Shown: positions 34,793-41,886 of the stretch, piece by piece
How the letters are laid out: each line of letters begins with the position of its first letter
Position numbering within the stretch: position 1 is the stretch's first letter
From: Chryseobacterium sp. 6424
GTDB taxonomy: Bacteria > Bacteroidota > Bacteroidia > Flavobacteriales > Weeksellaceae
Length of the DNA: 64,000 nucleotides
Direction: 5' to 3'
NCBI RefSeq assembly: GCF_003692615.1
Contig: NZ_CP023540.1
Span: 992,001 to 1,056,000 of the forward strand
Notes under the pieces: generated by a model
Database searches by the model: none
Seen by the model: only the letters and a program-made list of their open reading frames with translations
What the model was told of the DNA's origin: nothing
Made by a program: the position numbers and the translations under genes

Positions 34793-35298
34793 GCCGTAAA
34801 AATCTTTGATAATATCTTGTAGCGACTTTCAAAAATGAATTTCACACGGTTTTTAACGGCTGCGCCAGCCAATAAATCGCCCAACAGTCCCATGGGGAGC
34901 TTATAATTGACGATGTCGGTCATTTTAACGGAACTATCTGAAAGTTCCTCGAAATGATGTTCATGATGCCACATGGCATAAGGCCCAAACCGCTGTTCGT
35001 CCACAAAAAAGGCATGTCTTCGGTTGTTGTGCGACTGGGGAGCCTTAAGGTGTGTGATTTCTGTAATCCAGTTGTTTTTAATGAAGGGCATAATACCGAT
35101 CTTATATGTAATGATCTGGCCAGCATAGGTTTCGGTTACCGGTTTATTGGTAATGCTGAAGTTCATCTCTGCCGGTGTAATACGGTCGAGGTTTTGTGGG
35201 ACAGTGAAAAAGTCCCAAGCTTCTTCCATGGAAATAGGCAAAACCTGCGCTGATGTGAGGGTGTATATCCCCGACTGTTTTATAATGTTACATTCCAT
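34789..35298 (-). CDS. SRPBCC family ligand-binding protein
   Basis: A protein of about 169 residues with the START/Bet v1-like hydrophobic-pocket fold: LPISMEEAWDFFTVPQNLDRITPAEMNFSI, YKIGIMPFIKNNWITEITHL, FVDEQRFGPYAMWHHEHHFEEL and DIVNYKLPMGLLGDLLAGAAVKNRVKFIFESR. It matches the family once mislabelled cell-division inhibitor SulA in flavobacteria. The start at 35298 is chosen because an upstream in-frame ATG at 35388 would lie deep in the cyclase gene. It overlaps the cyclase stop by 11 bases, so it belongs to the crt operon. It may bind a lipid or carotenoid intermediate; that is inference. Confidence 0.82.
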   Translation of the reverse strand: MECNIIKQSGIYTLTSAQVLPISMEEAWDFFTVPQNLDRITPAEMNFSITNKPVTETYAGQIITYKIGIMPFIKNNWITEITHLKAPQSHNNRRHAFFVDEQRFGPYAMWHHEHHFEELSDSSVKMTDIVNYKLPMGLLGDLLAGAAVKNRVKFIFESRYKILSKIFTA

Positions 35299-36001
35299 GG
35301 TTTGTTGGGGTATCCCATTTCTTTTTAAGGTATTCGAAAAGCAACACAATGCTGTATAGCAATGTATAGCAATAGAAACTGTCTTCAAGCGGCATGGTGC
35401 CTACCCGGATTCCTAATATTTCCTGAGGATCGTAAAACACCACAGGATTTTCGGAGTAATTTCCAGTCAATGCATTATTAACGAAGTAAAAAGGAAGATA
35501 AATGATGATGAAACTAAGGTAGAAGCGTTGCGCGTCCTTCCAGCGGTAAATCAGTTGGCCAAGCATCAATACTGCGAACAGGCCGAAGCTGCAGAGTGTG
35601 TAGATCTTATCGGTATTCATTACCGCTACAAGTGCAGAAACTATGAATAAAATAAGCGAGATCCCGAAGGTTATTTTCTCGTTTAAAATAATTTTAGGGT
35701 AAAAATATTCCAGCGCGTAATGTATGAACACGCTTGCATAAGGGATCAACAGAAAGAAAAGCCATTCTTCCAATGGTAGGTTAAAGATTCTGAAACCTAT
35801 TAGATATTGGTCATTAAACCCCCAAACATCATTTACGGTGAAGTAAATATCCCAGGCGATAAAGAATAATCCTACCAGAAGTATCGAAGAGAAATATGCT
35901 TTCCAGTATTGTATGAAATGCATCCTTTTCCGTTCAAAACTGAAGATGAATGGTATCGAAAAACTTAAAACATCAAGTAAAAGATAGTAGTATGACTCCA
36001 A
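35288..36001 (-). CDS. Lycopene beta-cyclase, fused CrtYc-CrtYd type
   Basis: A 237-residue integral membrane cyclase with two homologous halves of three helices each. Each half carries the PLEE/PLED motif typical of heterodimer-type cyclases: FNLPLEEWLFFLLIPY in the first and GTMPLEDSFYCYTLLYS in the second. It forms the two beta-ionone rings that turn lycopene into beta-carotene. The fusion is the usual Bacteroidota form. It lies 3 bases after crtZ and overlaps the SRPBCC gene. Confidence 0.92.
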   Translation of the reverse strand: MESYYYLLLDVLSFSIPFIFSFERKRMHFIQYWKAYFSSILLVGLFFIAWDIYFTVNDVWGFNDQYLIGFRIFNLPLEEWLFFLLIPYASVFIHYALEYFYPKIILNEKITFGISLILFIVSALVAVMNTDKIYTLCSFGLFAVLMLGQLIYRWKDAQRFYLSFIIIYLPFYFVNNALTGNYSENPVVFYDPQEILGIRVGTMPLEDSFYCYTLLYSIVLLFEYLKKKWDTPTNHGM

Positions 36002-36004
36002 GAT

Positions 36005-36478
36005 TTATTTTTTTACGGTAGATAGACGTGCTTCACGAAAATATTTAAACGGAACGAACAGCATCCCGAAACATTCGCCATCCTCTTTGTCCAGATGTTT
36101 ATGATGGATTTTATGCGCTTTCCGCAACCCTCGGAAATACCAATTATTGGTCTTATCAAACCATTTGAAACGGCGGTGGATCAGCACATCATGTACCAGG
36201 AAGTAGCAGATGCCGTATATCAAGATGCCCAATCCTACGAAGAACATCCAGTTCACTTCTCCACGGCTCCCAAAATAGAACAGCAGGATACTCGGAATAG
36301 CAAAAATCACAAAGAAAAAATCATTCTTTTCAAAGACATGCGGATAGCCCGGCTGATGGTGGTCTTCATGAAAATACCAGCCCAAACCGTGCATGATATA
36401 TTTGTGTGTGAGCCACGTAATCCCTTCCATTCCTACAAATACCCCAAGGGTGATGAGGATGAAACCAAGTGTTTCCAT
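36005..36478 (-). CDS. crtZ: Beta-carotene hydroxylase
   Basis: A 157-residue membrane di-iron hydroxylase of the fatty-acid hydroxylase superfamily. The His clusters are complete: HKYIMHGLGWYFHEDHHQPG, HDVLIHRR and HKIHHKHLDKEDGECFG. It hydroxylates C3 and C3' of beta-carotene to give zeaxanthin. It follows the secreted 153-residue gene by 3 bases and precedes the cyclase. Its presence predicts zeaxanthin as the pigment unless further enzymes are encoded elsewhere. Confidence 0.94.
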   Translation of the reverse strand: METLGFILITLGVFVGMEGITWLTHKYIMHGLGWYFHEDHHQPGYPHVFEKNDFFFVIFAIPSILLFYFGSRGEVNWMFFVGLGILIYGICYFLVHDVLIHRRFKWFDKTNNWYFRGLRKAHKIHHKHLDKEDGECFGMLFVPFKYFREARLSTVKK

Positions 36479-36481
36479 AGT

Positions 36482-36943
36482 TTAAATCTTAAAATGGTTT
36501 TTAATTCTTTTTATCAGCTCCTGGTCGGTAGATTTCTTATATTCAGCCAACATAAAGGCTTTATCGCTTTTCAAGTCTTTATTATAACCTAAAAATCCGG
36601 GCGCGCGCTCCTGTGTCATAAATCTCAGGAAGCGTATTTCAAGATTCGCAGGCTCCTTTTTGGCAGCGTTGTCTAGTGCGGTCCGTCCTTTTTTGAAGTA
36701 TGAAAATTGACGCATCGGATTGCTGCTGTGTTTTGCGAGCATAAAGTTCCCCATGGCGTAAAAGGCTTCATGGATGGGTTTCTTGGTAGCTTCAAAAGCT
36801 TTTTTCGACTTATCCACTAAGCTTGCTGCTGCAGTTTCAGAGTCGGCACCTTCCTGCATTAAAGCCCGGTAGGTGCTCACATCTTGTGCATTAACAAATA
36901 AATATAAAATTACAGCAAATAGGGTAAAGGTCTTTTGTCTCAT
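36482..36943 (-). CDS. Secreted protein of unknown function within the carotenoid operon
   Basis: A 153-residue protein with a signal peptide (MRQKTFTLFAVILYLFVNAQ) and an otherwise helical body (SYFKKGRTALDNAAKKEPANLEIRFLRFMTQERAPGFLGYNKDLKSD...) that recalls a TPR-like helical repeat. Its ATG overlaps the crtB stop by one base, and crtZ starts 3 bases after it, so it is fully embedded in the operon. No known carotenoid enzyme has this sequence. An exported pigment-binding or assembly factor is possible but unproven. Confidence 0.78.
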   Translation of the reverse strand: MRQKTFTLFAVILYLFVNAQDVSTYRALMQEGADSETAAASLVDKSKKAFEATKKPIHEAFYAMGNFMLAKHSSNPMRQFSYFKKGRTALDNAAKKEPANLEIRFLRFMTQERAPGFLGYNKDLKSDKAFMLAEYKKSTDQELIKRIKNHFKI

Positions 36944-37791
36944 TATACCAGATTTAGGTTTTTATTCAGCATCATTTCCCCGAAAAGATAAATATTGCGG
37001 GCATTTGATACACTGATTCTTTTGTGAAGCAGCGCTTCAGGTTTAGTCCGGCGGATTTTTTTAAACAAATTGATATAATATTTATAGGCCATAAAAACCG
37101 CGATTCGGCTCGAGATCGGCAGCATTTTTATGCCTTTAAAGGCGTGCTCGAAGTCTGCCGCGATGTCTTCTTCAATGGCTTTCTTATCTGCCAGGCTGAA
37201 CTTTCGGAAATCTACATTCGGGAAGTAGGTGCGGTTCAGGTCATTGAAATCAGCGCTGATATCGCGCAGGAAGTTGATCTTCTGAAAAGCTGCGCCCAAA
37301 CTTTGTGCATAAGGTTTCATCTTTTCATATTCTTCATCATTTCCGTTCACGAAGACCTTTAAACACATCAGTCCCACTACTTCCGCAGAACCATAGATGT
37401 ACTCGTTATACTTGTCATCATTTAAGTCTTTTATTTCACCCAAATCCATCTTCATGGAATGGAGGAAAGCGTCAACCAAATGTTGCGGAATATTTTTTTC
37501 GCGCTGGGTAAGGCAAAATGAATGTAGGATCGGATTTAGCGAAATGCCGTTTTCCAGGGCACTACGGTAATTCTGCTCAAACTCTTCCATAAGTTTGGCT
37601 TTATTGTAGTTATGGAACGTATCTACAATTTCATCAGCAAAACGTACAAAACCATAAATGTTGTAAATATGTTGCCGTATTTCGGGCTTAAAAAGCGTGG
37701 ACGCGCGCGAAAAAGAGGTGCTGTATTTTTCGGTGACCATTTTCGAGGAATGTCCACATACTTTATCAAAAATTTCCAGGTTATTCATCAC
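36943..37791 (-). CDS. crtB: Phytoene synthase
   Basis: A 282-residue squalene/phytoene synthase family enzyme condensing two geranylgeranyl diphosphates to phytoene. The two Mg-diphosphate-binding motifs are FVRFADEIVDTFHN and FQKINFLRDISADFNDLNRTYFP. The GGPP synthase gene (crtE) is not in this window. It begins 10 bases after crtI. Confidence 0.95.
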   Translation of the reverse strand: MMNNLEIFDKVCGHSSKMVTEKYSTSFSRASTLFKPEIRQHIYNIYGFVRFADEIVDTFHNYNKAKLMEEFEQNYRSALENGISLNPILHSFCLTQREKNIPQHLVDAFLHSMKMDLGEIKDLNDDKYNEYIYGSAEVVGLMCLKVFVNGNDEEYEKMKPYAQSLGAAFQKINFLRDISADFNDLNRTYFPNVDFRKFSLADKKAIEEDIAADFEHAFKGIKMLPISSRIAVFMAYKYYINLFKKIRRTKPEALLHKRISVSNARNIYLFGEMMLNKNLNLV

Positions 37792-37801
37792 TTATATGTT
37801 T

Positions 37802-39268
37802 TTAAATTTGCTTGAACCGGCGGAGGATATACTCGCTTACCACCTTGCCTGATATCAGCGCAGGTGGTACACCGGGACCGGGTACAGTAAGCTGGCCGGT
37901 GTAGAAAAGGTTTTTTATTTTCTTATTATCTATCTGTGGACGGAGCACCGAAGTCTGCATCAAAGTGTTCGCGAGTCCGTATGCGTTGCCGCGGCAAGAA
38001 TTGTACCTTTCTTTAAAATCTGATACGCCAAAACTTTTTTTGAATAAAACAGCGTTACGAAGGTTCTCGCCAGTGTTTTTCTCGATCCTGCTCATGATGA
38101 GTTCGAAATATCTTTCATGGATTTCCTCGGAATCCTGTAAATCCACAGCGACCGGAATCAAAAAGAAGCCTATTTCCTTGCCTTGCGGGCATAATGTATC
38201 GTCGGTTTTGCTGGAGAAATTCGCGTAGAAAAGAGGCTTTCTCGGAAGTGATTTTGTATCATAGATCTCTTCCGCGTGCTTACTGAAATCTGTATCAAAA
38301 AATAGATTATGATGCTGAAGTTGTGGTACAGGCCGGTCGAACGCCACATAATATAGAAAAGAGGATGGTGCAAATGTTTTCTTTTGCCAGTAATCTTCAG
38401 TATGGTTTCTTTTATTGGCTTCAAGCAGCGTTTCTGTGTGCGCATAATCGGCCCCGGAGATGACGATATCCGCATCGAAAACGCTGGTTTCGGTCACCAC
38501 TTTATTGGCCAAACCATCAGCCGTAGTAATCTCTTTCACGTTTTGGTTGACCAACATTTCAACACCTAATTCTTTAGCCAGTGCGGCCATGCCTTTTGCT
38601 ACCGCATTGAAGCCGCCTTTCGGATACCAAGTGCCCAACCCGAAATCCGCATGGTTCATGAAGTTATAAAATGCTGGCGTGTCGCTGGGTTTGGCTCCGA
38701 GAAATAGCACCGGAAACTCCAGAATGCTGCGAAGTTTCGGGTTTTTGATCTTTCTTCTTACAGTTTCCGAAATGTTCTGTACGAAAAGTGGCAGCCGTAG
38801 TGCGGTTTGCGGACTTACCAGTTCAAGAAGGGATTTACCGGGATTATACACCAAATCTTGCATCGCGATTTCGTAGTTTGCCTTTGCCTTGCGCATAAAG
38901 GTCTGTAGATGTCGGCCACTTCCGGGTTCCACCTGTTCAAAGGTTTTAATAATGTCTTCAGGATTGTCCGCGATATCCAGGTAATCATCTTTGCCAAAAT
39001 ATACCCGGTAGGCGGGCGAGAGTTTTTCAAGTGTATAATAGTCGGAGACTTTTTTACCAAAATCACCGAAAAAGCGTTCGAAGATATCCGGCATCCAATA
39101 CCAGCTTGGCCCCATATCGAATCTAAAGCCATCAATTTCCAGCATAGAGGCGCGGCCGCCAATCTGCTCATTTTTTTCGAGTATGGTCACCTCATAACCT
39201 GCTTTGGCCATATAGCAGGCGGAAGCTAATGACGAAAACCCGGAACCGATAATAATTACCTTCTTCAT
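37802..39268 (-). CDS. crtI: Phytoene desaturase
   Basis: A 488-residue FAD-dependent oxidase/desaturase. The N-terminal dinucleotide fold is IIGSGFSSLASACYMAKAGYEVTILEKNEQIGGRAS, and the C-terminal CrtI signature is LFYTGQLTVPGPGVPPALISGKVV. It converts phytoene to lycopene. It is the first gene of the operon. A 14-bp palindrome overlaps its promoter, and a MarR-family gene is divergent. Confidence 0.95.
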   Translation of the reverse strand: MKKVIIIGSGFSSLASACYMAKAGYEVTILEKNEQIGGRASMLEIDGFRFDMGPSWYWMPDIFERFFGDFGKKVSDYYTLEKLSPAYRVYFGKDDYLDIADNPEDIIKTFEQVEPGSGRHLQTFMRKAKANYEIAMQDLVYNPGKSLLELVSPQTALRLPLFVQNISETVRRKIKNPKLRSILEFPVLFLGAKPSDTPAFYNFMNHADFGLGTWYPKGGFNAVAKGMAALAKELGVEMLVNQNVKEITTADGLANKVVTETSVFDADIVISGADYAHTETLLEANKRNHTEDYWQKKTFAPSSFLYYVAFDRPVPQLQHHNLFFDTDFSKHAEEIYDTKSLPRKPLFYANFSSKTDDTLCPQGKEIGFFLIPVAVDLQDSEEIHERYFELIMSRIEKNTGENLRNAVLFKKSFGVSDFKERYNSCRGNAYGLANTLMQTSVLRPQIDNKKIKNLFYTGQLTVPGPGVPPALISGKVVSEYILRRFKQI

Positions 39269-39275
39269 AAATTGG

Positions 39276-39289
39276 TTTGTTAGAACAAA
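39276..39289. promoter_or_regulatory. Candidate repressor operator on the crtI promoter
   Basis: Perfect inverted repeat TTTGTT-AG-AACAAA overlapping the crtI -7 box and the expected transcription start. Position and form suit a MarR dimer, and a MarR-type gene is encoded divergently. Binding is inferred. Confidence 0.5.
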
Positions 39290-39293
39290 ACTA
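39286..39293 (-). promoter_or_regulatory. -7 box of the carotenoid operon
   Basis: TAGTTTTG on the minus strand, 17 bases before the crtI ATG. No clean -33 TTG at standard spacing. Confidence 0.6.
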
Positions 39294-39326
39294 TACTTTT
39301 ATATTCAAATAAGAAAATAATTTTAC

Positions 39327-39334
39327 TAATTTTG
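39327..39334 (+). promoter_or_regulatory. Possible distal -7 box of the MarR gene
   Basis: TAATTTTG, about 160 bases before the MarR start. A nearer candidate exists at 39423-39430. Confidence 0.35.
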
Positions 39335-39422
39335 TCTTAGGAATTATAATGTAGTGCCACAAAGTCTCTACAGCGCTTACTGATGCAATTTTTAATCATA
39401 TTCCCGGTGGCGGCAGTTTGCT

Positions 39423-39430
39423 TATCTTTG
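39423..39430 (+). promoter_or_regulatory. -7 box of the MarR gene
   Basis: TATCTTTG, 65 bases before the ATG at 39496. The expected start (about 39437) lies just upstream of the inverted repeat at 39448-39475. Confidence 0.5.
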
Positions 39431-39447
39431 TGGTTTAAAATAAAGAT

Positions 39448-39475
39448 TTTATTACCGGCAAAATACCGTAATAAA
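39448..39475. repeat. Inverted repeat in the MarR gene leader
   Basis: TTTATTAC at 39448-39455 and GTAATAAA at 39468-39475 are perfect complements around a 12-base centre that can extend by CGG/CCG pairing with one bulged base. It lies 20 bases before the ATG. It could be an autoregulatory operator or a leader hairpin. Confidence 0.55.
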
Positions 39476-39495
39476 TGTCCTGAAAAATAAATAGA

Positions 39496-40137
39496 ATGGA
39501 GTTAAATTTAATCATTGATATTTTAAAGGAACTCGACGGCCTTCAAAGCAAAAATCCTACCACGCAGATTACGCTGGAGGATTTTCGTTTGCACCTGAAT
39601 GAAAAAGCCTACGAAAGAGAGAATCCACGAAATTTAACTGAAAAATTCAACCTCGAAGTATTTGATCTTGAAAATGAAATCGCTAAACAGGTGATAATGC
39701 TTGGGCGATATTCTAAGCAACTGATAAAGAAGTCGTTAGATAAATATCCTGATCTGGTGAACGAGGATTTCACCTATCTATACAGGATGATGGATTATCC
39801 CTCGCTGACAAAAATGCAGCTGATTGAAAAAAACGCACACGAAAAACAAACCGGTATCGAAATCATTAAACGACTGGTAAAAAACGGCTTGTTACAGGAA
39901 AGAAAGGATGAGAACGACCGCCGCAGCACCCGGATTTCTGTAACGGAAAAAGGTAAGAAAGTCTTTAAAAAGTCTATGCAAGATATTACGGTTGTCTCCA
40001 AAATCATGTGTGGGCAGCTGAATACAGATGAAAAAGAAAACCTGCTGAAGTTTTTGAAGAAGTTAAATACCTTCCACGATACCATTTACAACAACTACCG
40101 CCATGAAGGCATTGATGAGATCGAAAAGCTGATTTGA
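39496..40137 (+). CDS. MarR-family winged-helix regulator
   Basis: A 213-residue protein with an unusually long N-terminal helical region (about 70 residues) before the winged helix: DFTYLYRMMDYPSLTKMQLIEKNAHEKQTGIEIIKRLVKNGLLQERKDENDRRSTRISVTEKGKKVFKKS. The DENDRRSTRISVTEKG wing is diagnostic for MarR. It is divergent from the crt operon, with a palindrome on the crtI promoter, so it is the natural candidate regulator of pigment synthesis. The ligand is unknown. Its stop abuts the convergent lipid kinase gene. Confidence 0.88.
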   Translation: MELNLIIDILKELDGLQSKNPTTQITLEDFRLHLNEKAYERENPRNLTEKFNLEVFDLENEIAKQVIMLGRYSKQLIKKSLDKYPDLVNEDFTYLYRMMDYPSLTKMQLIEKNAHEKQTGIEIIKRLVKNGLLQERKDENDRRSTRISVTEKGKKVFKKSMQDITVVSKIMCGQLNTDEKENLLKFLKKLNTFHDTIYNNYRHEGIDEIEKLI

Positions 40138-40989
40138 TCAGGTGAGGATATTCAGGCTTTTAGGAGCAACCACAATTTTTACGGGCGATTCAATTTCATG
40201 AAATTCGCCATCAAGGTGCCAGTTGCGTGTATTGACGTCGAATTCGATCTCCGAAACAGGCAGATACTTCACAAAGTCATCATCGCGAAGCCTTTTTGTA
40301 AACATCCGGAAGGCAAATAGCAAGGAATAACGCAAGGGGAATTTTTTCACCAGAACCACATCCACAAGTCCGTCACTTTTACTCGCTTTTGGGGCGATAT
40401 ACGCATTGTTACCGAACTGGCGGGTGTTGGCGATGTTCAGCATCAGGTAGCGGCCATTGTACTGTTGGTAAGCTTGGGTAATGAACCTTACCTCGATAGG
40501 CTGATAATTAAAGAAAGTCTGCACCGAAACACGGATGTAATTTTTGAACCCACGGCTGGTTTTTTCGAATTCTTTCACGACTTTTCCGTCAAAGCCGGTA
40601 CCCGATACGTTGATTGATAGCCGGCCATTAACCGAAAAAGTGTCGATTTTTTTAACATTCCTCGTCCTGATTTTGGCTAAAAGTTCCTTAAGGTTTTTGG
40701 TGAATTTAGTTTCATTAGAGAAACCGTTCCCCGAACCGGCAGGGAATATGGCCAGTATTTTATCTGTATGAATGATCTTCTGCGCTACAGTAGAAATGGT
40801 GCCATCACCGCCAACCGCCACAAAAATATCCGTACTTTCCATTTGTTGCGCTATATATTGGTACGTGCCGGCGACCGAGTCTGAGATGTAATATCTGGCC
40901 GTAGGAACGCTCCTTAATAGCGCATTCAGGAACGGAATGTAGTTTTTACCGGCAGAAAACGGATTGATGATGAAGGCGACTTTCTCCAT
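40138..40989 (-). CDS. Diacylglycerol/lipid kinase family protein
   Basis: A 283-residue protein of the DAGK catalytic-domain family (YegS/DgkB-like). The phosphate-loop motif VAVGGDGTISTVAQKI and GSGNGFSNE are intact, followed by GTGFDGKVVKEFE and LVDVVLVKKF. It phosphorylates a lipid such as diacylglycerol using ATP; the exact substrate is not readable. It lies 13 bases downstream of the DUF3298 lipoprotein gene and is probably co-transcribed. Confidence 0.87.
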   Translation of the reverse strand: MEKVAFIINPFSAGKNYIPFLNALLRSVPTARYYISDSVAGTYQYIAQQMESTDIFVAVGGDGTISTVAQKIIHTDKILAIFPAGSGNGFSNETKFTKNLKELLAKIRTRNVKKIDTFSVNGRLSINVSGTGFDGKVVKEFEKTSRGFKNYIRVSVQTFFNYQPIEVRFITQAYQQYNGRYLMLNIANTRQFGNNAYIAPKASKSDGLVDVVLVKKFPLRYSLLFAFRMFTKRLRDDDFVKYLPVSEIEFDVNTRNWHLDGEFHEIESPVKIVVAPKSLNILT

Positions 40990-41002
40990 AGAATCGGGGC
41001 GA

Positions 41003-41809
41003 TTACTGAATTTTTAACCGAGATTTAAACGTATCGTTCAGAAATGGTTTGATATCAGCAAACGGTACTTTTATGAGGATGGGGCCGGCTGCATACGCCG
41101 CAATCTCATATTGATTGTAGAGGAAATACAGGTGTTGGTCATCAAAGTAAAAATTATTGTTCAGCGGGATGTCTTTTACCAGTAACATCTGTGCTTGTTC
41201 GGTATCCAGGTCGTTTTTTAGAAAATTATCCATCAGAATACGGCTCCAGATCTGCGGGTCTTGTGCTTTTAGTATGTCTTTAAGCTGAAGCGTTTTTAGG
41301 TTTTCAGTATCAAAAACTTTATAAATTTCATTGTAATAGCCGTGGGCGCCGCCGGTATAGCCATCAGCAGTGTATTGTACAGTAAGGAAATCATTTTTGT
41401 CTGAAAAGACTTTCATGGCGCTATGCTGTCCCCAGATCTGTTTGAATTCCGGTGACCAGTCACTTAGCAACTCTTTGATTTCTTGGTAGAAAGCTTCTTT
41501 TTTTGTATGGAGTCCTTTTTGGAGCTCCTGTTTGCTGTAATTATCAAGCTTGATGTTCAGTGGTGCATACAGGCTGTCCTGAAGCGTTTTATCTGATATA
41601 TTCTCGAAAACTAAAACTTTCGCATGAAATTCCCCGGTCAAGACATCGGTGATTTTAGCAGAATCTTCTACTTTAATGGAGTCGGAAACTGAAATCTTAT
41701 GTATGACTTCTGTTGTAGGCGTATTTACCTTGGGGGTAATTTCAGGGTTTTTTTTACTGCAACTAAAGAGCAATACAGGGATAGTGGAAATAAGAACCGG
41801 TGTTTTCAT
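41003..41809 (-). CDS. DUF3298/DUF4163 (RsiV-like) lipoprotein
   Basis: A 268-residue lipoprotein (lipobox VLLFSC, Cys about 18). After a Thr/Ser/Val-rich linker come the DUF4163-like segment (FHAKVLVFENISDKTLQDSLYAPLN) and the DUF3298 domain (FLTVQYTADGYTGGAHGYYNEIYKVFDTENLKTLQLKDIL and FYFDDQHLYFLYNQYEIAAYAAGPILIKVPFADIKPFL). The same fold occurs in the Bacillus lysozyme-sensing anti-sigma RsiV and in PdaC, so binding of a cell-wall ligand is possible. No sigma-factor gene is adjacent. Confidence 0.83.
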   Translation of the reverse strand: MKTPVLISTIPVLLFSCSKKNPEITPKVNTPTTEVIHKISVSDSIKVEDSAKITDVLTGEFHAKVLVFENISDKTLQDSLYAPLNIKLDNYSKQELQKGLHTKKEAFYQEIKELLSDWSPEFKQIWGQHSAMKVFSDKNDFLTVQYTADGYTGGAHGYYNEIYKVFDTENLKTLQLKDILKAQDPQIWSRILMDNFLKNDLDTEQAQMLLVKDIPLNNNFYFDDQHLYFLYNQYEIAAYAAGPILIKVPFADIKPFLNDTFKSRLKIQ

Positions 41810-41835
41810 AACAAATTTATTTGTGTACCGACTGC

Positions 41836-41861
41836 AAAAAACCGTCCAGTCAGACGGTTTT
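41836..41861 (-). terminator. Terminator of gyrB
   Basis: AAAACCGTC at 41838-41846 pairs with GACGGTTTT at 41853-41861 across a 6-base loop; A residues at 41836-41841 give the minus-strand U-run. It lies between gyrB and the downstream lipoprotein gene. Confidence 0.8.
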
Positions 41862-41886
41862 TCATATAAATCGGTTGATATTTCAA

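Noticed and set aside
41812..41819. TAAATTTG box for the DUF3298 lipoprotein gene
   Set aside because: It ends 3 bases before the ATG, so the transcript would start inside the start codon; a chance match is likely.
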